Shown here: positions 24,772 through 34,017 of the stretch, in pieces
Position numbering within the stretch: position 1 is the first letter of the stretch
Layout of the letters: each line of letters begins with the position of its first letter
Source: an uncultured Pseudoteredinibacter sp.
Lineage (GTDB): Bacteria > Pseudomonadota > Gammaproteobacteria > Pseudomonadales > Cellvibrionaceae
Assembly (NCBI RefSeq): GCF_947500695.1
Contig: NZ_CANMSS010000002.1
Location: 124,001-188,000, forward strand
DNA length: 64,000 bases
Reading direction: 5' to 3'
Notes under the pieces: model-generated
Database searches by the model: none
What the model was told of the DNA's origin: nothing
Seen by the model: only the letters and a program-made list of their open reading frames with translations
Translations under genes and position numbers: made by a program

Positions 24772-25485
24772 ATGCAAATCCAGCAATACTTCACCCCCCA
24801 CGCGGAGAATTCTGAGCAATTCAGCTTTAGCCGCGAGCAAGCCAGTAACTTTGCAAAATTCATCGCCAATGATTTCAACCCCATACACGATGTCGACGCA
24901 AAACGTTTCTGCGTTCCTGGCGATCTACTCTTTGCCATCAGCCTTGCCAAGGTGGGCCTAAGTAAGAGCATGGCGGTAGATTTTACCGATATGGTAAGTG
25001 ATGGAATTCTGCTTAGCCTACAAAGCAATGAAGATGGCAGCAATGAGCTTATCGCTGACAATGGCAAATGCTATCTCAAACTTTTTGAAGAAGGCGAGCA
25101 TTCCAACGACGAGGATTTAATCAGCAGCATTAGCGAGTCTTATGTCGCCTATTCTGGATTGACCTTTCCGCATATCCTGGTACCGCTGATGCGCGAAAAG
25201 AATGTCATGATTAACCCGGCAAGACCGCTGGTAATCTACGAAGGCGCCAGACTAGAGCTCGATCGCCTAGATGTTAAGGAAGCCAAATTGGTTGGGGCGG
25301 AGTCGAAACTCGAAGTTAACGGCAAACGCGGCACCGTAACACTTGGCTTTGATGTTATGTCCGGCGAAGATCGAATTGGCCATGGTGAAAAACGTATGGT
25401 GCTTTCCGGCCTAAGAGAATTTGACGAGCAAGCTATGACTGATGTTGTTGCTTACTATAAAGAGCGCCAGCAACAATTGTCCTAA
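24772..25485 (+). CDS. DUF3581 family protein (hotdog-like)
   Basis: 237 residues, soluble. It matches the gammaproteobacterial DUF3581 family, for example FSREQASNFAKFIANDFNPIHDVDAKRF, GDLLFAISLAKVGLS and SYVAYSGLTFPHILVPLMRE. The NDFNPIHD stretch resembles the hydratase motif of MaoC-type hotdog proteins, so an acyl-CoA or lipid-related role is possible, but nothing is established. Own promoter; followed by a strong hairpin. Confidence 0.85.
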   Translation: MQIQQYFTPHAENSEQFSFSREQASNFAKFIANDFNPIHDVDAKRFCVPGDLLFAISLAKVGLSKSMAVDFTDMVSDGILLSLQSNEDGSNELIADNGKCYLKLFEEGEHSNDEDLISSISESYVAYSGLTFPHILVPLMREKNVMINPARPLVIYEGARLELDRLDVKEAKLVGAESKLEVNGKRGTVTLGFDVMSGEDRIGHGEKRMVLSGLREFDEQAMTDVVAYYKERQQQLS

Positions 25486-25496
25486 CAGAGCCTAGT

Positions 25497-25523
25497 CCTA
25501 GCCCCCTAAATAAAGGGGGCTAG
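25497..25523. terminator. Convergent terminator hairpin
   Basis: CTAGCCCCCT (25498-25507) pairs with AGGGGGCTAG (25514-25523) across a 6-nt loop: a 10-bp perfect stem between the DUF3581 stop and the stop of the SdrD-B protein. T-runs are weak on both sides. Confidence 0.7.
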
Positions 25524-25533
25524 AAATTGAACC

Positions 25534-27834
25534 TTAGCTAAAGCGGCGCAGTGTAAAGCCAAACAAAACGAAAGCCAGAAGAAATTTCATCATCCAAGGC
25601 ATTAGGGGAACTGCAACGCTTGGCCCAGCAGGCGCCATGGCAGCCGCAAAACCAAAATCGAAACTGTGATCATTTTGTCCTGATCGACCTGTCGTCAAAG
25701 CGCCTGTACTGTTAGAAGTATCCACATTGACCTCTAACCATTGGCCATTTAGCACCCCGTTTGAATCTCGCATTCGCGCATTGGCTTCACTGGCATTCGC
25801 ATTAGCCAACGTTGGATTATTGGTGCCACATACCGATTCAATGGCATTTATATTTGGCGCTGATTGCATATCGATTGCAATAGTACAGTTACTGTAACGT
25901 GGAATAATGCTGGAACTGGTATTGGCTGAGCTTGACCACACTGCGTCGGTAAATAAATACTGCCCATTAATATCGGTTTGCATTTCAGCGAACTCGGCGC
26001 CACAACTTAAGCGTAAAGTAACCGCTGAAATCTCAGCCTCACCTGGATCTTGAATACCATTACCGTCATTTCCAGAATAGCCCGAACTTTGATCACACCA
26101 AACTCGATTACCTAGCTGCAAAGGTGCCGCCTCACAGATTAGCTCTGAATCACCTAGACTAGTACTTTTACCGGAAAAACCATTACCAGCGCCACGATAC
26201 AATTCCGTGACTCGACTTTTACTACCATCTGCAGTACTCAGCCAATATAAGCCTCCACTATCCAAACGCTCCGGATCAAGTGCTGTCATTACTAATTCAT
26301 CAACGCCGTTCAAAACCGCTACACCGCCAAAAGCAGTCTCGCGATGATCTTCACCCGGAGTTAGAAACTCATCACCCGAAAAAAATTCATCACTGGCAAT
26401 ATTGATCACTTCAATCTGATACTCCTTATTAGCCAGTGCTGTTGCTCTCAACAACTCTCCGCCACTAACCGTATAGAAAAGTGTTGTGGTATCGGCAGTA
26501 TTAGTTCCTAAATTTCTACCTCCCATCTGCAAAGAGGTGCGATCAGAAAAATTAAGTAACATATTGCCATGATCATCAAACTCGATATCCGAAAGAATCG
26601 GCGAAGGCTTGGAAAAGAAATTTTCACCCGAAGTAATCGGATTACGAAAATCTGTAATTTCATCTCCCCACGGCTGCCAAGCGCCATTTTGACCGGGGTA
26701 AGGGGCCTGGCGGGGATAATCTAAGGCAAAGGCAGGGACAGCCGTATGCCAATTACCGCCGTCAAAACGATAAACAGCAGCACTCAGGTCAGTGCTAGCC
26801 CCGTCATTCTCTGCACTGCACACCACTCCTAGATAAACGTCACCTTGGTATGCTTTTACAGCCCAAGGCCTCGCTACGCCATTAACGCAGCTGCCCGAGT
26901 CATGATTTGGGAAGCTAGGCAAAGCTATCGGCGCTTGTGAGGCATCTCTACTATCGAAGCGATAAACTGCTCTATCGTGCAAGTTAACTGTATAGAGATG
27001 GATTTGATCATCCGCCATGCTGACACCACCAAGATCAACCTTGCCGACAAGATCGATCGCTAATGCATCATGATTGCCATCACTCGGATCAATTCCGTCA
27101 AGACCTCTAGCACTATTACTGGGTACCACACCTACGCTGATACCATGATCGGAAAATCGGCTAAAGACGCTTGGGGCCGCAGGGCTATTGAGGGCATTTT
27201 CTTGAACATATATAACACCTTCTCCGGCGGGCCCTAGCGCTGAATGACGCTTCAGCATTGAACTCATAAATAAGCGATCGCCGTCACGTTGATAAGCCAA
27301 GCCCCAAACGGCACCGGTTTGCTGTTTTGCAGCCAACATAGATTTATTTGCTGCAAGATAAGATACAGCGACAACGGTATCACTAGGGTTTACAGAGCTA
27401 GCAGAATCGCCATTAACAAAACAGCTCACCGCAATGTCAGGATCGCTATGGCAGAACAAACTAGGATTATGCAAAGGAAGGTCAATATTATCGCCGTCCT
27501 CGGCAAAAATAACTTGGCTTAGTTCACCCGCGCCGGCAAATAGAAACTTTTTCTGAGCCTCAGTCAAAGTAAATTCTAGGCGAACTGGGCCGGTGATTCC
27601 CGTTAAATTAAACTCACCTACAGAATCTGTAAACTGCGGCGAGTTGCCTACCGCTGCACCATCAACACCATAGGCACTAACCATCACATCAGCAATAGGA
27701 GGCTCATTAGCGCCATCATCCACACCATTGGCATTGTAGTCATTAAATATACTGCCAGTAATATCGGCAAATGAAACATCGGCAACACCCATACATAAAG
27801 TGATTATTGCCAATTTGAGAGAACTGCTTTTCAT
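25534..27834 (-). CDS. Large secreted SdrD-B-like domain protein with C-terminal sorting tail
   Basis: 766 residues. A signal peptide (to about 24) is followed by an SdrD-B-type beta-sandwich (GSIFNDYNANGVDDGANEPP), a long middle region with propeller-like repeats (LYTVNLHDRAVYRFDSRD, LSAAVYRFDGG) and a second SdrD-B domain near 575-640 (LGNRVWCDQSS, GNGIQDPGEAE). The last 30 residues (VPLMPWMMKFLLAFVLFGF then LRRFS) form a short Pro-Trp motif, one helix and a basic end, like IPTL/PEP-CTERM sorting tails. It is probably processed and displayed or released at the cell surface. Role unknown; adhesion or matrix is plausible. Confidence 0.8.
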   Translation of the reverse strand: MKSSSLKLAIITLCMGVADVSFADITGSIFNDYNANGVDDGANEPPIADVMVSAYGVDGAAVGNSPQFTDSVGEFNLTGITGPVRLEFTLTEAQKKFLFAGAGELSQVIFAEDGDNIDLPLHNPSLFCHSDPDIAVSCFVNGDSASSVNPSDTVVAVSYLAANKSMLAAKQQTGAVWGLAYQRDGDRLFMSSMLKRHSALGPAGEGVIYVQENALNSPAAPSVFSRFSDHGISVGVVPSNSARGLDGIDPSDGNHDALAIDLVGKVDLGGVSMADDQIHLYTVNLHDRAVYRFDSRDASQAPIALPSFPNHDSGSCVNGVARPWAVKAYQGDVYLGVVCSAENDGASTDLSAAVYRFDGGNWHTAVPAFALDYPRQAPYPGQNGAWQPWGDEITDFRNPITSGENFFSKPSPILSDIEFDDHGNMLLNFSDRTSLQMGGRNLGTNTADTTTLFYTVSGGELLRATALANKEYQIEVINIASDEFFSGDEFLTPGEDHRETAFGGVAVLNGVDELVMTALDPERLDSGGLYWLSTADGSKSRVTELYRGAGNGFSGKSTSLGDSELICEAAPLQLGNRVWCDQSSGYSGNDGNGIQDPGEAEISAVTLRLSCGAEFAEMQTDINGQYLFTDAVWSSSANTSSSIIPRYSNCTIAIDMQSAPNINAIESVCGTNNPTLANANASEANARMRDSNGVLNGQWLEVNVDTSNSTGALTTGRSGQNDHSFDFGFAAAMAPAGPSVAVPLMPWMMKFLLAFVLFGFTLRRFS

Positions 27835-28328
27835 GTAGTGCTCAATCCTTATTAATTCACGGATAGAAGCCCAAGACCACCTGTTCTATCTACTCGATAC
27901 GGCAAATAGAATTTTATTATTTTCCTTATTCTAGATTTATATCTTCCCTGATTTTTAAGTTAGCGCGAATTTATAGGAGCTAAAAGTAGCGGTCAAGATA
28001 AGGGGTGGATAGGAAAGCAATGACTGGCTTGGTGGAACTCTTCGGTCAGAATTACTTAGGATAAATTAAAAAAATGACGAGATCGCAAAGATAAAAAATC
28101 ACTGACAGTTAATGAAAACGACTGGTATTTATAAAGCAACATTTATTAATAAAAGACCTACCCAACAGGGTCATTCAAAAGCATTAGAAAGGACTGATCT
28201 ATACAGGACAAGCCAGGACTTTATACTGATTTTGGTACAGAAAAATTTAAAAATCAGAATCATTGATTGAAATTAGAGCTAAAAACTAGGAACCTAGGCA
28301 GTACTAGGCTCCTAAATTTTTAGTCGCG
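27835..28328. other. 494-nt AT-rich intergenic region
   Basis: Lies between the aldehyde dehydrogenase 3' end and the start of the SdrD-B gene, both leftward. It contains the dehydrogenase terminator (28281-28314). The remainder is AT-rich, without a credible open frame, tRNA or repeat that I can see; an upstream control region or small RNA is possible. Confidence 0.6.
28281..28314 (-). terminator. Rho-independent terminator of the aldehyde dehydrogenase gene
   Basis: On the minus strand TAGGAGCCTAG pairs with CTAGGTTCCTA (one G-T pair) over a 6-nt loop and is followed by GTTTTT. It begins 15 nt past the stop codon. Confidence 0.85.
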
Positions 28329-29753
28329 CTACTGATTGGCACCAAATACAGCTTTAACTTCTAAAAACTCCTCTAGACCAAACTCGCCCCACTCGCGACC
28401 ATTACCTGATTGCTTATAACCACCAAAAGGCCCTTTGGTATCTGCGCCTGCACCATTTAGATGAACATTACCTGTTCGCAATTGATTAGCAACATCGGCC
28501 GCCTCCTCTAAAGTCTCACCGTAAACATAGCCCGATAGACCATAAGGAGTATCATTGGCAACCTCCACAGCCTCTTCGACAGAGCCGTATGGAATCATGG
28601 TGAGCACTGGCCCGAAAATTTCTTCGCGAGCAATCGTCATTTGATTATTGGCGTTAGCAAAAACCGTTGGCTTCACATAGTAGCCTTGCTCTAGACCTTC
28701 AGGCTTTCCAATTCCGCCCACAACAAGCTCTGCACCCTCATCGATGCCCTGCTGAATTAATGCCTGAATTTTTTGATATTGAACATCGGAAGAAACCGGG
28801 CCAAGGTAAACACCTTCAGCATAAGGATCGTTCACCGAAAGCGCTTCCGCTGTTTGCTTAGCGATGGCTACAGCCTCAGCATGTTTTTCAGCAGGTACTA
28901 GCATTCTGGACGGCGCATTACAGGACTGCCCCGAATTCATCATCATACTTTGCACACCTTTAGAAACTGCTTTTTCTAAATTGGCCTCCGGCAAAATAAT
29001 ATTCGCAGATTTGCCGCCTAGCTCTAGTGATACTCGCTTGATGTCATCGGCAGCAGCTTTTGAAATTAAACGACCTGCACGAGTAGAACCGGTAAAAGAA
29101 ACCATATCTACATCGGGGTGGCTTGAAAGTGGCGCCCCTACACCTGGCCCATCACCATTAACCATATTAAACACGCCAGCCGGCACACCAGCTTCATGCA
29201 ACACTTCAGTAAAAATCGCAGCATCGAAAGGCGCGATTTCGGAAGGCTTAAGTACCATTGTACAGCCAGCGGCTATAGCCGGAGCTACTTTACAGGCAAT
29301 CTGATTCAGCGGCCAATTCCATGGTGTAATTAACGCGCAAACTCCAATAGGCTCTTTGCGCAAACGAGTGCTGCCACGATTACTTTCAAATTCATAATCT
29401 TTCAACAGCTGCAAGGTTTCATTAAAATGCGCAGCACCCATGGCTGATTGGGCCATCTTAGACAGCCAAGCCGGCGCCCCCATTTCAGCGGTGATGGCTT
29501 GTGCTAGATCTTCTTGGCGTGCAGCAAGCCCGGCAAGAATTTTCTCTAGCAAAGCAATACGCTCTTCGCGGCTAGTCTGGGAGAAAGCAGGGAAAGCCGC
29601 CTTGGCCGCCGCTACTGCAGCATTTACATCTTGCTCATTACCCAGAGCTATACGACCACAACTTTCTTCATTAGCAGGGTTGATAACCTCTAAGGTTTTC
29701 AGCTCATTTGGCTCTACCCATCCACCATTTATATAAAAATTAAGGGTTTCCAT
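28329..29753 (-). CDS. NAD(P)-dependent aldehyde dehydrogenase
   Basis: 474 residues of the aldehyde dehydrogenase superfamily, oxidising an aldehyde to the acid. Key sites are intact: TPWNWPLN (Asn near 147), FTGSTRAGR in the cofactor site, the general base Glu244 in SLELGGKS and the nucleophile Cys278 in NSGQSCN, then EEIFGPVL. I start at ATG 29753, 6 nt after AGGAG; a GTG codon just upstream is in frame. Specificity cannot be told. It is monocistronic, between its own terminator and a divergent histidine phosphatase gene. Confidence 0.93.
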   Translation of the reverse strand: METLNFYINGGWVEPNELKTLEVINPANEESCGRIALGNEQDVNAAVAAAKAAFPAFSQTSREERIALLEKILAGLAARQEDLAQAITAEMGAPAWLSKMAQSAMGAAHFNETLQLLKDYEFESNRGSTRLRKEPIGVCALITPWNWPLNQIACKVAPAIAAGCTMVLKPSEIAPFDAAIFTEVLHEAGVPAGVFNMVNGDGPGVGAPLSSHPDVDMVSFTGSTRAGRLISKAAADDIKRVSLELGGKSANIILPEANLEKAVSKGVQSMMMNSGQSCNAPSRMLVPAEKHAEAVAIAKQTAEALSVNDPYAEGVYLGPVSSDVQYQKIQALIQQGIDEGAELVVGGIGKPEGLEQGYYVKPTVFANANNQMTIAREEIFGPVLTMIPYGSVEEAVEVANDTPYGLSGYVYGETLEEAADVANQLRTGNVHLNGAGADTKGPFGGYKQSGNGREWGEFGLEEFLEVKAVFGANQ

Positions 29754-30022
29754 CACTTGCTCCTGTATTTAACTGTATGTGCAAAATGGCCAGACTGCTT
29801 TGAGATGTCAGTATCCACCATTTTTCATGTGACCTAGACTGCCCTTTTTTAACCTATCTGCCAAGGCTGAAAGCACATCTTTACAAGCGAAAAATGACAG
29901 CACACCACTAGCGTCTAACAAAGCAACGGATATCGCGTAAATGTTAAGACGAAACCAGCTCATGCTGACTATAATGGCATAGTTTGAATACTCTAGGCGG
30001 TTTCCATTTTTACGGAGTTCAC

Positions 30023-30736
30023 ATGGCAGAAATATTTCTGGTTAGGCACGGCCAAGCCTCATTTGGTACCGATAATTACGATCAACTATCGGAACTCGGA
30101 TACCAACAAGGCAAACTATTAGGTGAGCACTTCTTACAACAAGAACAGCAGTTTCAAGGCCTTTACAGTGGTACTCTTGCACGCCAACAACAAACTGCCC
30201 AAGCTTTAATCGATGTTTATCGCGCAGCAGCTGTTGAACTGCCCAGCCTTACCATCGATGCCAATTGGAATGAATTTGACAATCATGCTCAGGTAGATGA
30301 GCTGCTGCCCGCCATGCTTAGGCATCATCCAGAATTAGCAATGGATGCCAAGAACATGATGAATGATAAAAAGAGTTTCCAAAAAATCTTGAGAACCGTG
30401 TTTCAGTACTGGATCCTAGAGGAACCCCAGAGCTCCACTTTAGAATCTTGGCCGCAAGCAAGGTGCCGCTTTGAGGCAGGCTTAGACGCCGTAATGCAGC
30501 AAAACGGCAGCGGCCAAAGCGCGGCGGTATTTACCTCCGGTGGCGTAATAGCAGCAGTAAGCGCAATCGTTATGGGCCTTGGTGCAGATAAAGTTTATGG
30601 GCTTTTTGAGCCGGTGATCAATGCCTCTGTTACTCGCTTGGTCCACAATCAACATGACATTAGCTTATCAAGTTTTAATGAGCATCAGTTTCTGAATGCC
30701 ATCAGCGGCTCAACAGATTTTATTAGCTATCGATAG
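30023..30736 (+). CDS. Histidine phosphatase superfamily protein
   Basis: 237 residues of the phosphoglycerate mutase-like branch. It starts MAEIFLVRHGQASFG with the catalytic RHG; GTLARQQQTAQ holds the second Arg, and a glutamate near 90 and the late GVIAAVSAIVMG region follow the family pattern. The frame is open upstream from 29984, but CGGAG lies 7 nt before ATG 30023 and the family motif begins there. The usual late catalytic His of FTSGG-type motifs appears altered (VFTSGGVIAAV where many have SHGG), so activity is uncertain. Substrate unknown. Confidence 0.85.
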   Translation: MAEIFLVRHGQASFGTDNYDQLSELGYQQGKLLGEHFLQQEQQFQGLYSGTLARQQQTAQALIDVYRAAAVELPSLTIDANWNEFDNHAQVDELLPAMLRHHPELAMDAKNMMNDKKSFQKILRTVFQYWILEEPQSSTLESWPQARCRFEAGLDAVMQQNGSGQSAAVFTSGGVIAAVSAIVMGLGADKVYGLFEPVINASVTRLVHNQHDISLSSFNEHQFLNAISGSTDFISYR

Positions 30737-30797
30737 CGCCAGGCTACTCGCTGGCTTTAAAGACGATAAAAGCTAGCAAGGGGTCGTAGGCGGGCTT

Positions 30798-30803
30798 TAT
30801 AAT
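30798..30803 (+). promoter_or_regulatory. -10 element before rlmI
   Basis: Consensus TATAAT 23 nt upstream of the rlmI start codon. No good -35 at the expected spacing. Confidence 0.4.
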
Positions 30804-30826
30804 AGGGCTTTTTTCTAGGTACTACC

Positions 30827-32017
30827 ATGTCCTTTGCTCCGCTACACCTTAAATCCAACGCCGACCGACGCCTTAAACAGGGTCATCTGTGGATCTATTC
30901 AAACGAAGTGAATAGCCAACTGAGTCCCTTAAACGGATTCAGTTCAGGCCAGCAAGTGGAAGTACTTAGCAATGGCGGCAAGTCACTGGGGCTAGCCACT
31001 ATGAATCCGCAAGGACTTATTTGCGCGCGCATGGTCAGCCGTCAAAAGAAGTACCCCTTAGATAAATCCTTATTGGTCCATCGTATTAAACAAGCTTTAT
31101 CACTCAGAGAGCTAGCCTACCCCAAGCCATACTACCGTCTTGTTTATGGAGACAGCGATCTGCTGCCTGGTTTGGTCGTCGACCGTTTCGGCGATTATTT
31201 GGTTGTACAAATATCTACCTCCGGCATGGATCTGCTACAGCAAGAAATCGTGCAAGCCTTGCAAAAGGTTTTAAAACCAGAAGCCATTTTATTGCGTAAT
31301 GATCATAGTGCCAGAAAGCTGGAAAACCTGCCTGAGTCAGTCGACACAGTCGGGGATATTCCAGAAGCCGTTGAGATGGAGGAAAACGGTTGCCACTTTC
31401 TGGCGCCAATAGCCTATGGCCAAAAGACTGGCTGGTTTTATGATCATCGAGAAAATCGCGCTCTTCTACAGCGACTGTCGCCAGGCAAACGTGTACTCGA
31501 TGTATTCAGCTATGTTGGCGGATGGGGCGTTCAGGCCGCCTTTGCCGGAGCAAGTGAAGTAGTGTGTGTTGACGCCTCAGAATCGGCCCTAGACTGGGTA
31601 GCCGAAAACGCGGCTATCAATGGCTTAGAAGATAAGGTGTCAACTATCCACGGTAAAGCGATTGAAGTACTAAAACAATTAATTCAGTCTCAGGAACGAT
31701 TTGATATTGTAGTACTTGATCCACCAGCTTTTATTAAAAAGCGCAAAGATCAAAAGTCAGGTGAAGCCGCTTATCGACATATAAATGAGCTAGGAATGAG
31801 ACTGCTCGGTAAAGATGGCATTTTGGTTTCAGGCTCTTGCTCTATGCATTTGGCTAAAGATCGCTTGAACGATATTGTTCGAGCTTCAGCTCGCCATCTG
31901 GAACGCCACTGCCAAATCCTCCATCAAGGCGGTCAAGGCGCTGACCATCCAGTTCATCCATCTATTGCTGAAACTGATTACTTAAAAGCGGTCTTTGCCA
32001 GGGTTTACCTACCCTAG
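30827..32017 (+). CDS. rlmI: 23S rRNA m5C1962 methyltransferase
   Basis: Adds a methyl group to C1962 of 23S rRNA. 396 residues, the same length as E. coli RlmI. The N-terminal PUA domain (1-75, ADRRLKQGHLWIYSNEV) is followed by an EEHEE-type linker and a Rossmann methyltransferase: VLDVFSYVGGWGVQAAFAGA binds SAM, DPPAFIKKRKD and SGSCSMHL (catalytic Cys) complete the site. It stands alone between the histidine phosphatase and a convergent imelysin-like gene. Confidence 0.94.
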   Translation: MSFAPLHLKSNADRRLKQGHLWIYSNEVNSQLSPLNGFSSGQQVEVLSNGGKSLGLATMNPQGLICARMVSRQKKYPLDKSLLVHRIKQALSLRELAYPKPYYRLVYGDSDLLPGLVVDRFGDYLVVQISTSGMDLLQQEIVQALQKVLKPEAILLRNDHSARKLENLPESVDTVGDIPEAVEMEENGCHFLAPIAYGQKTGWFYDHRENRALLQRLSPGKRVLDVFSYVGGWGVQAAFAGASEVVCVDASESALDWVAENAAINGLEDKVSTIHGKAIEVLKQLIQSQERFDIVVLDPPAFIKKRKDQKSGEAAYRHINELGMRLLGKDGILVSGSCSMHLAKDRLNDIVRASARHLERHCQILHQGGQGADHPVHPSIAETDYLKAVFARVYLP

Positions 32018-32031
32018 GCCGTTTTGAATTG

Positions 32032-32062
32032 AGGCTCGACAACAACATCACGGGTCGAGCCT
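32032..32062. terminator. Convergent hairpin after rlmI
   Basis: AGGCTCGAC (32032-32040) pairs exactly with GTCGAGCCT (32054-32062) over 13 nt. It starts 15 nt after the rlmI stop and its other arm enters the stop codon of the imelysin-like gene, so both transcripts end here. Confidence 0.65.
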
Positions 32063-33158
32063 AATTCTTAGCTTCATTAACTAACCGCTCTAAGCTCTCA
32101 ATAAGCCTGGCATTCTGATTTTTTGAAAATACATCATCTTGTAGAGCTGTAGATGCTTCATTATTTTCGATAGCTTCGACCGAGATATCTAGTGGTAGCG
32201 TGTTCGCAGCTTTTAGCAATTCAATATTGTCATTTAGCTGCCTTACTTGTACAGACAAAACTTTCGACCATATTTCACCTGGTCGCCAATCATCTTTAGC
32301 CTCGTCCTGTAATACAGCAAGAATACTGTACTCAGCGAATGCAGCGCTTGATCTTTTTATAAGTTCAATTTGCGCCAACACTGGAAGGCGATAAAAGAGC
32401 ACATCAATTTGACCAGTGTCTGATAACCATTGCTCTAGAACCTTTACGTCATTTGCCAAAGCCGTACTCACCACCTCTAGTAGCTGCCGCCTTCTTTGAA
32501 TGTTTTGGTTGCCATTAATTTTGTAATCATCTACACGCTCTGCATTGGAGATATTATCGCCCCAGAGTAAGAAGGCTAATGGCAAATACCCCAGTATAGC
32601 TTCACTTGGATCTGTAATTGCATGCTGAGAACGAACCGATGTCTCATTAATCTCTACAAGCAAATCATTAACAATCCCCACTCCTTTATAGGGGCCAAAA
32701 TCATCTATATAGCCAACAGCAATTGGATAAGGGTCAATCGCCAACCAGATATTACGCTGATCAGCATATACATTAGGCATTGACAGATGAAACTGAGCAA
32801 CTGTGGCCAAAGCTTGATATGAGAGATAGCTCTCTATCCACTGCTCTTTTACAGCCGTGAGCGACTCGTCACTGGGATTACTTAGGAAGTCATCAACCAT
32901 CTCATTTAATACGCTTAGTTTTTGCCTATTATCTGAAGCTGAGACTCTCACCTTTTTCCAGTATTCTGCCACCAGCTTCTTTAGCTTTAATTCGTCATCC
33001 TGGCTCAGCAGCAAGCTTTCCGTTTTTGTCTCGGTTATTGTTTCACCCTGCAGCTGCTCTGGAGCTTCATTACATCCTAGTAAGCAAAACTGCAAAACAA
33101 AAAGTACAATCAAAAAAGGTGTTGATGGCAATGAAAGTACCGAATTCCTTTTTTTCAT
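32061..33158 (-). CDS. Imelysin-like lipoprotein lacking the GxHxxE motif
   Basis: 365 residues. A lipoprotein signal (FCLLGC, Cys29) precedes an all-helical imelysin-type domain. Family landmarks are visible: WIESYLSYQALATVAQFHL, NIWLAIDPYPIAVGYIDD, AILGYLPLAFLLWGDN and RRRQLLEVVSTALANDV. Imelysin and EfeO/IrpA-type proteins carry GxHxxE just before LLWG; here that spot reads GYLPLA (190-195), so the conserved His and Glu are gone. The protein is probably an envelope protein that has lost metal or ligand binding. Its ATG overlaps the stop of the HAD gene (ATGA), so they are coupled. Confidence 0.8.
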   Translation of the reverse strand: MKKRNSVLSLPSTPFLIVLFVLQFCLLGCNEAPEQLQGETITETKTESLLLSQDDELKLKKLVAEYWKKVRVSASDNRQKLSVLNEMVDDFLSNPSDESLTAVKEQWIESYLSYQALATVAQFHLSMPNVYADQRNIWLAIDPYPIAVGYIDDFGPYKGVGIVNDLLVEINETSVRSQHAITDPSEAILGYLPLAFLLWGDNISNAERVDDYKINGNQNIQRRRQLLEVVSTALANDVKVLEQWLSDTGQIDVLFYRLPVLAQIELIKRSSAAFAEYSILAVLQDEAKDDWRPGEIWSKVLSVQVRQLNDNIELLKAANTLPLDISVEAIENNEASTALQDDVFSKNQNARLIESLERLVNEAKN

Positions 33159-33808
33159 CGTAGACTGATCACCGGAATATTATTTTTTTCGCAATACTTT
33201 TCAAGCTTTTCATCCGGATCTACAGCGACAGGGTTATCGACCACCTTTAGCAGGGGCAAGTCGTTGTGGGAGTCGGAATAGAAATATGCACCTGATATTG
33301 ATTCATTATTTTGGGCAAGCCAAGTTTCAAGTCTCTCTACTTTTCCTTGCTGAAATGTTGGCGTTGAAACAACCCCACCAGTAAAATAGTCGCCCTTTTG
33401 CTCCAACTCTGGGGCCAGTAACAGCTCAATACCCAAGGCATTAACAATGGGCTGGGTGATATAGCTACTAGTCGCGGTAATTACCATAATGGTGTGCCCT
33501 TGCTTCCTGTGCTCATCCAAGAGAGCCGCGGCTTTGGGTAACATTACCTTTTTTATTTTTTCTTCCATAAACTTGGATCTTATAGATTCACGTTTGGAAG
33601 CCTCAATGGAGTTAATACCTCTAGCAACGAACTGTAAATAGGCATAGATATCCAATTCGCCGCGCTTATAGTCTTGATAGAATTTTTCATTTTTTTCGCC
33701 ATATTCCGCAGCATCCACTAAACCTTCCCCTACGAGAAACTCGCCCCATAAATTATCACTGTCGTCACAAATCAGGGTGTTATCAAGATCAAATAGCGCA
33801 AGGGTCAT
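33155..33808 (-). CDS. HAD-IB family phosphatase (SerB-like)
   Basis: 217 residues of the haloacid dehalogenase superfamily. Motif I DLDNTL (nucleophile Asp7, acid Asp9), motif II ITATSSY, and motif IV DSHNDLPLL are intact, so it is an active phosphatase or phosphotransferase; the helical cap between 20 and 90 is of the IB type. I start at ATG 33808 (MTLALFDLDNTL); the longer frame to 33871 is not family-like. In Pseudomonas a related gene also adjoins rppH. Substrate unknown. Confidence 0.9.
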   Translation of the reverse strand: MTLALFDLDNTLICDDSDNLWGEFLVGEGLVDAAEYGEKNEKFYQDYKRGELDIYAYLQFVARGINSIEASKRESIRSKFMEEKIKKVMLPKAAALLDEHRKQGHTIMVITATSSYITQPIVNALGIELLLAPELEQKGDYFTGGVVSTPTFQQGKVERLETWLAQNNESISGAYFYSDSHNDLPLLKVVDNPVAVDPDEKLEKYCEKNNIPVISLR

Positions 33809-34017
33809 GGTACTGCTCTCTAAATAGTGTAGAAAGACTCTATTGTAGGGTAAAAGCATTCTACTAGGCACAGTAAATTTACCTCAACTTATGGCCCTAA
33901 TGTCAAACTTATGAAACAATGTTGGTAATTAAATCTTTGAGGCTGCTACGCAGATCAGCAAAATGTACCTTCGTGCCCTGCTCTTGATCGCGTTTGTAGC
34001 TACCCCTGGAGCAATCC

